DNA of 15,651 nucleotides, from contig CAZTII010000046.1 in assembly GCA_964613305.1 (NCBI GenBank), positions 1-15,651 on the forward strand, in the 5' to 3' direction. Below are positions 7,574 to 13,516 of the stretch, piece after piece. Source of the DNA: CAZTII01 sp964613305. Its GTDB lineage: Bacteria; Bacillota_I; Bacilli_A; Erysipelotrichales; Erysipelotrichaceae. The stretch's first letter is position 1. Each line of letters opens with the position of its first letter. Below the pieces are notes generated by a model. The model was not told the origin of the DNA, ran no database searches, and was given only the letters and a program-made list of their open reading frames with translations. The position numbers and the translations under genes were made by a program.

Positions 7574-8037
7574 ACTGTTAGTTCAATGCTGTTTTTTAAT
7601 TGAACTGTTTCAACATTAGATGCTTCTAACATCTTTTTACTTATTTTTACCGCGTCGGTATCCGCATACTTATCACACTCATACACAACTTTAGTAATAC
7701 CGCTTTGAATGATTGCTTTAGCACATTCATTGCACGGAAACAGTGACACATACAAGGTACAGTTTTTAGGCGAACGTGGACTATTTAAAATCGCATTTAA
7801 TTCCGCATGAACAACATACGCATACTTTGTTTCCATCATTGTACCTTCTCGTTGCCAAGGAAATTCATCGTCACTACAACCACGAGGTAAGCCATTATAA
7901 CCGATACTAACAACACGATTGCTTTCATCAACAATCACCGCACCAACTTGTGTTGACGGATCTTTTGAACGAAATCCTGACAAATGGGCTAATCCCATAA
8001 AATATTCATCCCAACTTAATACATCTACTCGCTTCAT
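7558..8037 (-). CDS. comEB: dCMP deaminase (ComEB-type cytidine/deoxycytidylate deaminase)
   Basis: A 159-residue zinc deaminase predicted to convert dCMP to dUMP, the precursor for thymidylate synthesis. H77-A-E79 (HAELNAI) supplies one zinc ligand and the proton-shuttling Glu, and PCNEC gives C102 and C105. Early motifs DPSTQVGAV (26-34) and GYNGLPRGC (46-54) are those of dCMP deaminases, unlike CDA or tRNA-adenosine deaminases. It is the last gene of lspA-rluD-rhomboid-comEB. Its ATG shares one base with the rhomboid stop (TAATG) and has GGAGG 8 bases upstream. The C-terminus overlaps the 3' end of rnhC on the other strand by 16 bp. In Bacillus the homologue lies in the comE competence operon; no competence genes are seen here. 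Confidence 0.93.
   Translation of the reverse strand: MKRVDVLSWDEYFMGLAHLSGFRSKDPSTQVGAVIVDESNRVVSIGYNGLPRGCSDDEFPWQREGTMMETKYAYVVHAELNAILNSPRSPKNCTLYVSLFPCNECAKAIIQSGITKVVYECDKYADTDAVKISKKMLEASNVETVQLKNSIELTVQRRK
7569..7597 (+). terminator. Putative rnhC terminator inside the convergent comEB coding end
   Basis: TTGAACT (7570-7576), loop GTT, AGTTCAA (7580-7586) forms a 7-bp hairpin, with T6 at 7592-7597 after five intervening bases. The rnhC stop codon (7571-7573) is in the stem. The gap before the T-run makes it a weaker terminator than the others. A second small hairpin, TTGAA-CTGT-TTCAA, follows at 7600-7613. Confidence 0.5.
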
Positions 8038-8867
8038 TAACGTATCCTCCCATAATATGATACTAATTGATTCATCATTTTATCACGATTGCCAAGCTTT
8101 AACGTCGACATAACTTGAACATAATTTTTATCAGTTTCGGTATAAATTGGTGCACCTTTTTTATACATAAAACCACCACTAATACATAACACTATCGTTA
8201 ATACAGTACTAATATACAAATGTTTTGCACTTTCTTTATCCGAAAGAAGAGCCAAAGAAATCATCACTCCAGTAATAAAACCACCTAGATGCCCCATAAA
8301 GGAAACATTTGGCAATAAATTAATGAGTACGTTAACCAGTAATGTTTGAAATAAATTTTTCGCAATCTGTTGATTTTGAATGAGTTTTGTTTTTACCATA
8401 TAGACAACAATAGCACCTAACAACCCATAAATACCACCACTAATACCTACCGTTAATTGATTCCCTTCAAAAGCAAAGATAAAACAACTACCACCAATAA
8501 TTGAAGCAAATAAAATAAGATAAAACTTTTTCTTATCAAAAATACGTTCACACAAAACACCAACATTAATCAATGAAAACATATTCATTAAAAAATGAAC
8601 GAAATTAATGTGTAAAAATCCACATGTTAATAAACGATACACTTCATAAAAAGCTAAAATAGCTGTTTTATAATAAGCACCTAATACAATGGATGCCATA
8701 ATTGGTCCACCAACAAAAACACTAACAACATAAAGTAAAAAATACATTACTGTACACACAACAACAATCGATAATGTTCCATCCGTAATCCACGCTATTT
8801 TTTTACGGAAATCGTTAATAGGAGAATTTTTTTTGTAGTAATAGTTATCGCCATCTTTTACAATCAT
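8037..8867 (-). CDS. Rhomboid-family intramembrane serine protease
   Basis: A polytopic membrane protease of 276 residues that cleaves transmembrane substrates within the bilayer. The catalytic dyad is S143 in GISGG (141-145) and H193 in MGHLGG (191-196). The supporting H-x4-H-x3-N pattern is H86, H91 and N95. About seven hydrophobic segments are visible: near 31-53, 57-75, 85-105, 116-134, 138-157, 175-205 (which may split in two) and 217-235. The last follows the catalytic core, and a 40-residue polar tail ends the protein. The ATG overlaps the rluD stop in ATGA and has no ribosome binding site of its own, so translation is probably coupled to rluD. Bacillus GluP (YqgP) is a related but larger protein with TPR repeats, which are absent here. 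The substrate is unknown. Confidence 0.92.
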   Translation of the reverse strand: MIVKDGDNYYYKKNSPINDFRKKIAWITDGTLSIVVVCTVMYFLLYVVSVFVGGPIMASIVLGAYYKTAILAFYEVYRLLTCGFLHINFVHFLMNMFSLINVGVLCERIFDKKKFYLILFASIIGGSCFIFAFEGNQLTVGISGGIYGLLGAIVVYMVKTKLIQNQQIAKNLFQTLLVNVLINLLPNVSFMGHLGGFITGVMISLALLSDKESAKHLYISTVLTIVLCISGGFMYKKGAPIYTETDKNYVQVMSTLKLGNRDKMMNQLVSYYGRIR

Positions 8868-9781
8868 GAGTCACATTTTCTAATATCATCAAGGATATCG
8901 TTAAAATACGTCGGTAATGGTGCATGAAACGTCATTTCTTCTTGCGTTGTTGGATGAACTAAGGTCAATGAATGAGCATGTAACATTTGTCCTTGCGTAT
9001 CTTTTCGGGTGTTTTTTAAAGAATATTTATCATCACCTACAATTGGAAAACCAATGTATTGCATATGAACACGAATTTGATGCGTTCGGCCTGTTTCTAA
9101 TTGACACTCAACTAATGTAAATGCTTTAAATCTTTCTTTTACGACAAAATGCGTAATCGCATTACGTGCATTACGATCAGTCACCATCATCTTTTGACGA
9201 TTCATCGCATCACGACCAATTGGTGCATCAATGGTTGCACGATCATGAATGATGACTCCATGAACAAGCGCCGTATAGTCACGACGACATGTTTTAGATG
9301 ATAATTGTTTCGAAATACTTTCATGGGCTTTATCGTTTTTACAAACAACGATACACCCAGTCGTATTTTTATCGATACGATGAACAATACCAGGTCTTAA
9401 AACACCATTGATTCCGGATAAATCATTACAATGAAACAAAATCGCATTAACTAAGGTACTTTTTTGATTCGTCGCACTTGGATGAACAACCATCCCTTTC
9501 GCTTTATTAATTACGATGATATCGTGATCTTCATATAAAATATCAAGAGGAATATCTTCCGCTTCCACTTTTAATTCTTCAGCTTCAGGAACTGTTACTT
9601 CAATCACATCATCCAACTTCACTTTATAATTGTTCTTTTTTGCTTCATTGTTCACAAGAACTAAACCTTCTTCTAAAAGCTGTTGAACTCTTCCTCGTGA
9701 TAAATCTTCTAACTGAAGGGCAACAACCTTATCAATACGTACCCCTTCATCTTCACTAACAATCCATTTAAACTTTTCCAT
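8864..9781 (-). CDS. rluD: RluD/RluA-family 23S rRNA pseudouridine synthase
   Basis: Predicted to isomerise uridines in 23S rRNA (helix 69 in the case of RluD). The 305-residue protein has an S4 RNA-binding domain at about 12-70 and the RluA-type catalytic domain from about 80. The catalytic aspartate is D137 in HRIDKNTTG (134-142), and LVECQLETGRTHQIRVH gives the conserved RTHQIR motif. AGGAGA 6 bases before the ATG fixes the start, which overlaps the end of lspA by 14 bp. The lspA-rluD pairing is very common in Firmicutes (ylyB in Bacillus is the matching gene). Exact target positions cannot be told from sequence; RluA-family members differ in specificity. Confidence 0.94.
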   Translation of the reverse strand: MEKFKWIVSEDEGVRIDKVVALQLEDLSRGRVQQLLEEGLVLVNNEAKKNNYKVKLDDVIEVTVPEAEELKVEAEDIPLDILYEDHDIIVINKAKGMVVHPSATNQKSTLVNAILFHCNDLSGINGVLRPGIVHRIDKNTTGCIVVCKNDKAHESISKQLSSKTCRRDYTALVHGVIIHDRATIDAPIGRDAMNRQKMMVTDRNARNAITHFVVKERFKAFTLVECQLETGRTHQIRVHMQYIGFPIVGDDKYSLKNTRKDTQGQMLHAHSLTLVHPTTQEEMTFHAPLPTYFNDILDDIRKCDS

Positions 9782-10232
9782 GTTTTTCTCCTAACATCGT
9801 TTGAATCAATAAACCAAATACACCAATGCATAACAACATATCCGCAACATTAAAAATAGGGAAATCGTAGTTAAATATAATAAAACTTAAAAAATCACGT
9901 ACATACCCTAACATAAAACGATCATAGAAATTACCTAATGTTCCCGCAATCATCATTGTTAAGCATAATCGACCAAACCAATCGTCTTTTTTCGTCTGGC
10001 TAAACATATAAGTAAAAATAACAGCGCCAATAAGTGATATCGTCGTCAATAGTTGTTGTTTCCCTGCCATCATACTCCATGCCGCACCAGTATTCTCCGT
10101 ATACGTCAATGAGAAAAAATTAGGTATTATAACAATACTAGAATGCAGTAATTGTTGGTAAGCGATACTTTTTGTTATTAAATCAATCGCAATCAAGATT
10201 GCGGCTAAAACAGCACTTTTTATACTAGACAT
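9768..10232 (-). CDS. lspA: Lipoprotein signal peptidase (signal peptidase II)
   Basis: An integral membrane aspartyl protease that removes the signal peptide from prolipoproteins after lipidation. From the ATG at 10232 it is 154 aa, normal for LspA. An upstream in-frame ATG at 10319 would add 29 residues, but that stretch spans the terminator of the previous operon and the promoter, and GGAGG at 10239-10243 sits 6 bases before the ATG used here. Four membrane segments are visible. Signature motifs are TENTGAAWS (45-53), GNFYDR (100-105), VRDF with D113, and FNVADM with D131; D113 and D131 form the catalytic dyad. It is the first gene of lspA-rluD-rhomboid-comEB. Confidence 0.95.
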   Translation of the reverse strand: MSSIKSAVLAAILIAIDLITKSIAYQQLLHSSIVIIPNFFSLTYTENTGAAWSMMAGKQQLLTTISLIGAVIFTYMFSQTKKDDWFGRLCLTMMIAGTLGNFYDRFMLGYVRDFLSFIIFNYDFPIFNVADMLLCIGVFGLLIQTMLGEKHGKV

Positions 10233-10238
10233 AGTTTT

Positions 10239-10243
10239 CCTCC
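10239..10243 (-). promoter_or_regulatory. Ribosome binding site that sets the lspA start
   Basis: GGAGG on the minus strand, 6 bases before the ATG at 10232. With the promoter just upstream, it rules out the longer reading from 10319. Confidence 0.85.
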
Positions 10244-10256
10244 ATCTAACTAAACA

Positions 10257-10265
10257 ATTATACCA
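10257..10265 (-). promoter_or_regulatory. Extended -10 promoter of the lspA-rluD-rhomboid-comEB operon
   Basis: The minus strand reads TG-G-TATAAT, a perfect extended -10, placed directly after the terminator of the ktr operon. The predicted start is near 10250 with a leader of about 18 nt. No convincing -35 is seen. Confidence 0.65.
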
Positions 10266-10277
10266 TACTACAGTATT

Positions 10278-10301
10278 TAAAAAATACCTCACTGAGGTAT
10301 T
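10278..10301 (-). terminator. Intrinsic terminator of the ktrB-ktrA-TSCPD-hypothetical operon
   Basis: On the minus strand AATACCTC-AGT-GAGGTATT is an 8-bp perfect stem with a 3-nt loop, running straight into a T-tract. The stop codon of the upstream gene (10300-10302) is in the stem base, so the terminator starts within the coding end. Confidence 0.85.
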
Positions 10302-10761
10302 ATTGTATAAAACAAACATCCGTTAAACAATCTACTGGTTCAATCGACTGTTGAAATGACGAGATAATCAAATCATATTCTTCATCAGAAAGTTCAAATG
10401 ATTTTTCTTGACGAAGTAACTCTTTTAATAAACGACTATTTTTACTCGTTAAACTGATTTCTCGTTTAGCAAGGACACCATTTCCATCCAACAAATGAAC
10501 TTGAACTTGATAATCCACAGTATCTTCTAATGACTGAAGTGCTTCTTCAGAAAAATCACATACAACTAGCGGACAATCAGATGGTTCAATGACATCATCA
10601 ACCATCACAATAAAACAAATATATCGCTTCTTTTGATAAAGTGCAATTTGAAACTTATTTTTATTGAAATTTTTAATTTCTTCAGGAAGCCATTTTTCAT
10701 CTTGGATGGCAATAATCCACGTATGGTTACTATAATCTAACCAAATACCAGCTTCATTCAT
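10300..10761 (-). CDS. Hypothetical soluble acidic protein, 153 aa
   Basis: I do not recognise this family. The product from the ATG at 10761 is 153 residues, acidic and without membrane segments or a signal peptide. The N-terminal part (IWLDYSNHTWIIAIQDEKW) alternates hydrophobic and polar residues, suggesting beta strands. The middle is acidic, and two cysteines lie at the end (DCLTDVC). The ATG shares one base with the stop of the TSCPD gene (TGATG), and AAGGAG lies 8 bases upstream. A TTG three bases earlier is possible but less likely. It is the last gene of the ktrB-ktrA operon, so it is co-expressed with potassium uptake, though nothing in its sequence ties it to that function. The reading frame is well coupled and closed by a terminator, so it is probably real. 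Confidence 0.75.
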   Translation of the reverse strand: MNEAGIWLDYSNHTWIIAIQDEKWLPEEIKNFNKNKFQIALYQKKRYICFIVMVDDVIEPSDCPLVVCDFSEEALQSLEDTVDYQVQVHLLDGNGVLAKREISLTSKNSRLLKELLRQEKSFELSDEEYDLIISSFQQSIEPVDCLTDVCFIQ

Positions 10762-11015
10762 CAACGTTGCTCCTTAAACTTCATTAGCGCTACTGCCATT
10801 TGATCAGGACACGATGTTGATTTACTTCCACATGTAATTCCTTTACATAGACCAATTACTTCATCGATACTGCGATTTTCAGCTAACTTACAAATTCCTT
10901 TTAAGTTACCATCACAACCACCTACCATATCAATTCGTTCAATCGTGTTATCATTCAATGAAAAATTCATTTTACGACAACAAACTCCTTTCGGAAAAAA
11001 CTCATACACTGTCAT
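10761..11015 (-). CDS. TSCPD domain protein (TIGR03905-like), small cysteine-rich
   Basis: An 84-residue protein of the small TSCPD-domain family (resembling TIGR03905), whose function is unknown. Seven cysteines are present at 12, 13, 34, 42, 57, 62 and 69. They sit in VCCRK, GGCDGNLKGI (33-42) and a C-terminal block ending TSCPDQ (67-72). The related TSCPD region in some ribonucleotide reductases is thought to be metal-binding, so a metal or redox role is plausible here. The ATG at 11015 is preferred because AGGGGGTGA lies at ideal distance. The GTG at 11021 would fall inside that ribosome binding site. The site overlaps the ktrA stop codon, and the 3' end overlaps the next gene by one base. 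Confidence 0.85.
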   Translation of the reverse strand: MTVYEFFPKGVCCRKMNFSLNDNTIERIDMVGGCDGNLKGICKLAENRSIDEVIGLCKGITCGSKSTSCPDQMAVALMKFKEQR

Positions 11016-11020
11016 ACTCA

Positions 11021-11026
11021 CCCCCT
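11021..11026 (-). promoter_or_regulatory. Ribosome binding site that sets the TSCPD start
   Basis: AGGGGG on the minus strand, extending into GTGA and 5 bases before the ATG at 11015. It overlaps the ktrA stop codon at 11025-11027. Confidence 0.7.
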
Positions 11027-11687
11027 ATATAATTAGTTCGAAATTACTGAAATTCTTATTTTCCGCAATTACTAATAAATAATCATCCTTATCAATTAAA
11101 TAATCCGCACTTGGGGAAATCGATAAATGACCAGAAATACCACGACGTACTCCTAATACATTGACACCGAAACTATTTCTAAGCGCTAAATCACGCAATG
11201 TTTTTCCAATCCAATCCTTTGGTGCCACAATTTCAACAATGCTGTATTCATCATCCACATCAATCAAATCAATGATGTTTGGTGATACTAAGCTATTCGC
11301 TGTTCTCATTCCCATTTCTTTTTCTGGACGAACAACACGATCAGCACCAACTTTTTCTAAAATTTCTTTGTGCTTTTTGTTTTTAGCTTTTGCCACAATA
11401 TAAGGAACACCTAATTCCTTACAGTTCATAATTGCCATAATACTATCCTCTAAATGGCAACTTGTCGCAATAACCGCACAATCACAATCTTGAACACCAA
11501 TTTGACGTAATTGATCAATATCAGCAATATCTGCTTGAACGGCATGACTACAAAATTCAGCAACTCTTTCAACACAAGACATATCCATATCAACCGCAAT
11601 CACTTCCAAATTAAAATTCGACAATTCTTTTGCGACGGTAGAACCAAAAATACCTAGACCTAAAACTGCAAATGTTTTATTTTTCAT
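11025..11687 (-). CDS. ktrA: KtrA-type RCK regulatory subunit of a Ktr K+ uptake system
   Basis: A cytoplasmic gating-ring subunit that binds nucleotides and controls the KtrB channel. The 220-residue length matches KtrA. It has an N-terminal Rossmann RCK_N domain with GLGIFG (10-15) and an acidic residue at the end of strand 2 (D33 in VIAVDMD), then an RCK_C domain from about residue 140. RCK_C domains of KtrA bind cyclic di-AMP in Firmicutes, so that control is plausible but not shown here. The ATG at 11687 has AGGAGA about 6 bases upstream; that site overlaps the ktrB stop codon, implying coupling. Gene order here is ktrB then ktrA, the reverse of Bacillus ktrAB. It could be called TrkA-like, but its length with a single RCK unit fits KtrA. 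Confidence 0.93.
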   Translation of the reverse strand: MKNKTFAVLGLGIFGSTVAKELSNFNLEVIAVDMDMSCVERVAEFCSHAVQADIADIDQLRQIGVQDCDCAVIATSCHLEDSIMAIMNCKELGVPYIVAKAKNKKHKEILEKVGADRVVRPEKEMGMRTANSLVSPNIIDLIDVDDEYSIVEIVAPKDWIGKTLRDLALRNSFGVNVLGVRRGISGHLSISPSADYLIDKDDYLLVIAENKNFSNFELII

Positions 11688-11696
11688 GACTTTCTC

Positions 11697-13091
11697 CTAT
11701 CCAATGAGCACTTCTCCAGGTGCGTATGTTACTGCCTTAGTTTTCGATTGTTTCACTGTTAACGACATTAACATCGTTACTGGACCAACTCGCCCGATGT
11801 ACATTAATAAAATAATAACAATTCGACCAACATCTGTTAATGTTGGCGTAATTCCCAATGATAACCCTACGGTAGCTAAAGCAGATGTTGCTTCAAACAC
11901 AATAGCTAGAAAAGAAGCATGAACTTCACTTACCGATAAAATTAATACACCACCTAATAATACCAAACTATACATCATAAAGACAACAAACGCTTTATGT
12001 AATGCTTCCGTCGCAATGTCTTTACTAAAAATGGTAATGTGCTTTTCCCCTTTCATTAAAGAAATGGTAAATAACATAATAACGGCAAAGGTTGTTGTTT
12101 TAATACCACCAGCACAACCTCCTGGTGAGCCACCAATAAACATCCAAACACTCATCAATACCTGCGTAATTGGGCGTAAGGTGCCTATATCTACAGTACA
12201 AAAACCCGCCGTACGCAACGTTGTCGACTGAAAAAATGAAACAAGTAATCGTGTTTTAAAGTCCATAGGACCAAGAGTCAATGGGTTACTGCTTTCAAAG
12301 ATAAAAATATACAATGTTCCAACTAACAACAACATAAACGTCATCACTACAGTAATCTTCGTATGAAGATGAGTTTGAACCATGATCTTATTAAAACCCA
12401 TTTTCTTCTTAAAGAAGTTTTCAAGTTGTTGGCGAATATCAATCCAAACCACAAATCCTAAACCACCAGTAATAATTAAATAACACACTGTTAATGACAC
12501 TAAAGCATCACCTTGATAAGGAATTAAGTTACTCATAGTAATGTTATCAAAACCAGCATTACAGAAAGCACTAACCGCTAAAAACAGAGAAGCATACAAC
12601 CCTTTCCACAAACCATATTGTGGCACAAAACGAATAGAAAATAATAAGAAACCAATTCCTTCAAATACAATAGTATACTTCACAATGGTTTTTACAAATT
12701 TAGGAATATCAATAAAATCACTTTTACTTAATGTATCTTGAATAATTTTTTTATCCGAAACAAATAATTTGTTTTTCATCAACGTTAAAATAACCGATAT
12801 TAATGTCATTAACCCTAAACCACCAATTTGCATTAAGAAGATCATTACCAAATGTCCCCAAGCATTGTATTGCGCAAATGGGATAAGTGGCGCAAGTCCA
12901 GTAACACACGTTGCACTTGTCGCCATAAACAAGTTGTTGATAAAACGATCTGGAGTGCCATTATTCGTAAACGGCATTTGTAGTAAAACAGCACCAGTAA
13001 AAATCACTAGTAGAAAACTCAATGCAATAAGTCGCATTGAGCCTAATTGTTTAAATATTTTTTCCCTAATCGACAGCTTCTTTTTATACAT
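11697..13091 (-). CDS. ktrB: KtrB-type potassium transporter membrane subunit
   Basis: The membrane subunit of a Ktr/Trk K+ uptake system, built from four M1-P-M2 repeats. The four selectivity-filter segments are visible in order: TCVTG (61-65), CNAGF (177-181), RTAGF (293-297) and TVGLS (407-411). The glycine-rich intramembrane gate loop follows repeat 3 (GGSPGGCAGG, 320-329). The ATG at 13091 gives 464 aa and has AGGTG 6 bases upstream; the in-frame GTG at 13100 lies inside that binding site, so I reject it. The N-terminus is basic and cytoplasmic (KKKLSIREK). It is the first gene of a four-gene operon with a candidate promoter at 13113-13141. No long leader or ydaO-type riboswitch is apparent. 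Confidence 0.95.
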   Translation of the reverse strand: MYKKKLSIREKIFKQLGSMRLIALSFLLVIFTGAVLLQMPFTNNGTPDRFINNLFMATSATCVTGLAPLIPFAQYNAWGHLVMIFLMQIGGLGLMTLISVILTLMKNKLFVSDKKIIQDTLSKSDFIDIPKFVKTIVKYTIVFEGIGFLLFSIRFVPQYGLWKGLYASLFLAVSAFCNAGFDNITMSNLIPYQGDALVSLTVCYLIITGGLGFVVWIDIRQQLENFFKKKMGFNKIMVQTHLHTKITVVMTFMLLLVGTLYIFIFESSNPLTLGPMDFKTRLLVSFFQSTTLRTAGFCTVDIGTLRPITQVLMSVWMFIGGSPGGCAGGIKTTTFAVIMLFTISLMKGEKHITIFSKDIATEALHKAFVVFMMYSLVLLGGVLILSVSEVHASFLAIVFEATSALATVGLSLGITPTLTDVGRIVIILLMYIGRVGPVTMLMSLTVKQSKTKAVTYAPGEVLIG

Positions 13092-13112
13092 ATCCCACAC
13101 CTACTTAGGTTC

Positions 13113-13141
13113 ATAGTACACCCAACTAAATCTTTTCACAA
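13113..13141 (-). promoter_or_regulatory. Candidate promoter of the ktrB-ktrA operon
   Basis: On the minus strand TTGTGA (13136-13141) and TACTAT (13113-13118) are spaced by 17 bp, each matching 4 of 6 consensus bases. The predicted start is near 13106, leaving a leader of about 15 nt. It is the only promoter proposed here with canonical two-box spacing and no TGn. Confidence 0.45.
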
Positions 13142-13160
13142 GCAAATTTCATCAAAAAAC

Positions 13161-13228
13161 AGTTAATAATGTGATAATTATTGTTTATTTTACCTTAAAA
13201 ATATTTTTTTTGATATAAAACAAAACTA
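13161..13228 (+). repeat. Upstream copy of a duplicated promoter-like module
   Basis: This 68-bp stretch aligns without gaps to 13433-13500, with 49 of 68 positions identical by hand count. The first 27 bases match at 24 positions and include an exact 14-mer, AATAATGTGATAAT (13165-13178). A TG-A-TATAAA extended -10 (13211-13219) falls exactly 272 bp upstream of the helicase's TG-C-TATAGT. TG-T-GATAAT within the 14-mer is itself extended -10-like. It may be a second helicase promoter, a regulator site, or a decayed duplicate. Confidence 0.6.
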
Positions 13229-13258
13229 ACAATAGTATAAAATTTATTTAAAACAATG

Positions 13259-13313
13259 AATCGTATTTTTAGTATTAAACCTTACGTAATCATCTAAAAT
13301 AACAAATACGATT
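13259..13313. repeat. Nested inverted repeat (10-bp arms with central TTACGTAA palindrome)
   Basis: AATCGTATTT (13259-13268) is the perfect reverse complement of AAATACGATT (13304-13313). The palindrome TTACGTAA (13282-13289) sits almost exactly at the centre of the 35-bp spacer. The arms are too far apart for a strong terminator and no T-tract follows. It could be a protein-binding site or leader RNA structure. Confidence 0.4.
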
Positions 13314-13432
13314 GTAAACCTACCATACAAATAAACTGAATCAATTTTTATAAATAATAGTGCTCATCATTTTAAGTTGTAACTAAGACAACTACAAAAA
13401 AATCCTTTTTCCACTAAATTCAAATGAATAAT

Positions 13433-13500
13433 AGTAAATAATGTGATAATCGTTGTTTAATCTATACTAAATCCAATTTTTGTGCTATAGTAGGAAACTG
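13433..13500 (+). repeat. Downstream copy of the duplicated promoter-like module, carrying the helicase promoter
   Basis: This is the partner of 13161-13228. It contains the same AATAATGTGATAAT 14-mer (13437-13450), then TTGTTTA (13453-13459), and ends with the extended -10 and AAACTG just before the helicase start. The conserved block lies upstream of the -35 position, as expected for an activator or UP-type site, unless TG-T-GATAAT is itself the -10. Confidence 0.6.
13483..13491 (+). promoter_or_regulatory. Extended -10 promoter of the DEAD-box helicase gene
   Basis: TG-C-TATAGT within TTGTGCTATAGT. The predicted start is near 13498 with a leader of about 19 nt. No convincing -35 is present. 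The element closely matches the vanY-like promoter (TTGTGCTACAAT). Confidence 0.55.
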
Positions 13501-13516
13501 GAAAGATGGGTATAAA

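Larger units (their letters stand above)
13092..13516. other. AT-rich intergenic region between divergent ktrB and helicase genes
   Basis: A 425-bp region with no convincing gene. It contains the ktrB promoter, two copies of a promoter-like module 272 bp apart, a nested inverted repeat near 13259-13313, a small AGTTGT/ACAACT dyad at 13375-13393, and the helicase promoter. A 13-codon frame opening with ATG at 13256 has no ribosome binding site and is not called. I see no riboswitch or tRNA. Confidence 0.7.

Noticed and set aside
10233..10319. N-terminal extension of lspA by 29 residues
   Set aside because: The stretch contains the ktr operon terminator and the TGGTATAAT promoter, and a strong GGAGG site lies before the inner ATG at 10232.
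12769..13116. Plus-strand open frame of 115 codons
   Set aside because: It is antisense to the N-terminal part of ktrB, which has clear filter motifs and codon structure. No start signals or recognisable domain.
13256..13297. 13-codon reading frame MNRIFSIKPYVII in the intergenic region
   Set aside because: No ribosome binding site, and the start lies next to the inverted repeat. At most it is a decayed remnant.
13092..13500. ydaO-type (cyclic di-AMP) riboswitch upstream of ktrB, as known for some ktr genes
   Set aside because: The likely ktrB transcript start leaves only about 15 nt of leader, and I could not recognise the aptamer's conserved segments on the minus strand.
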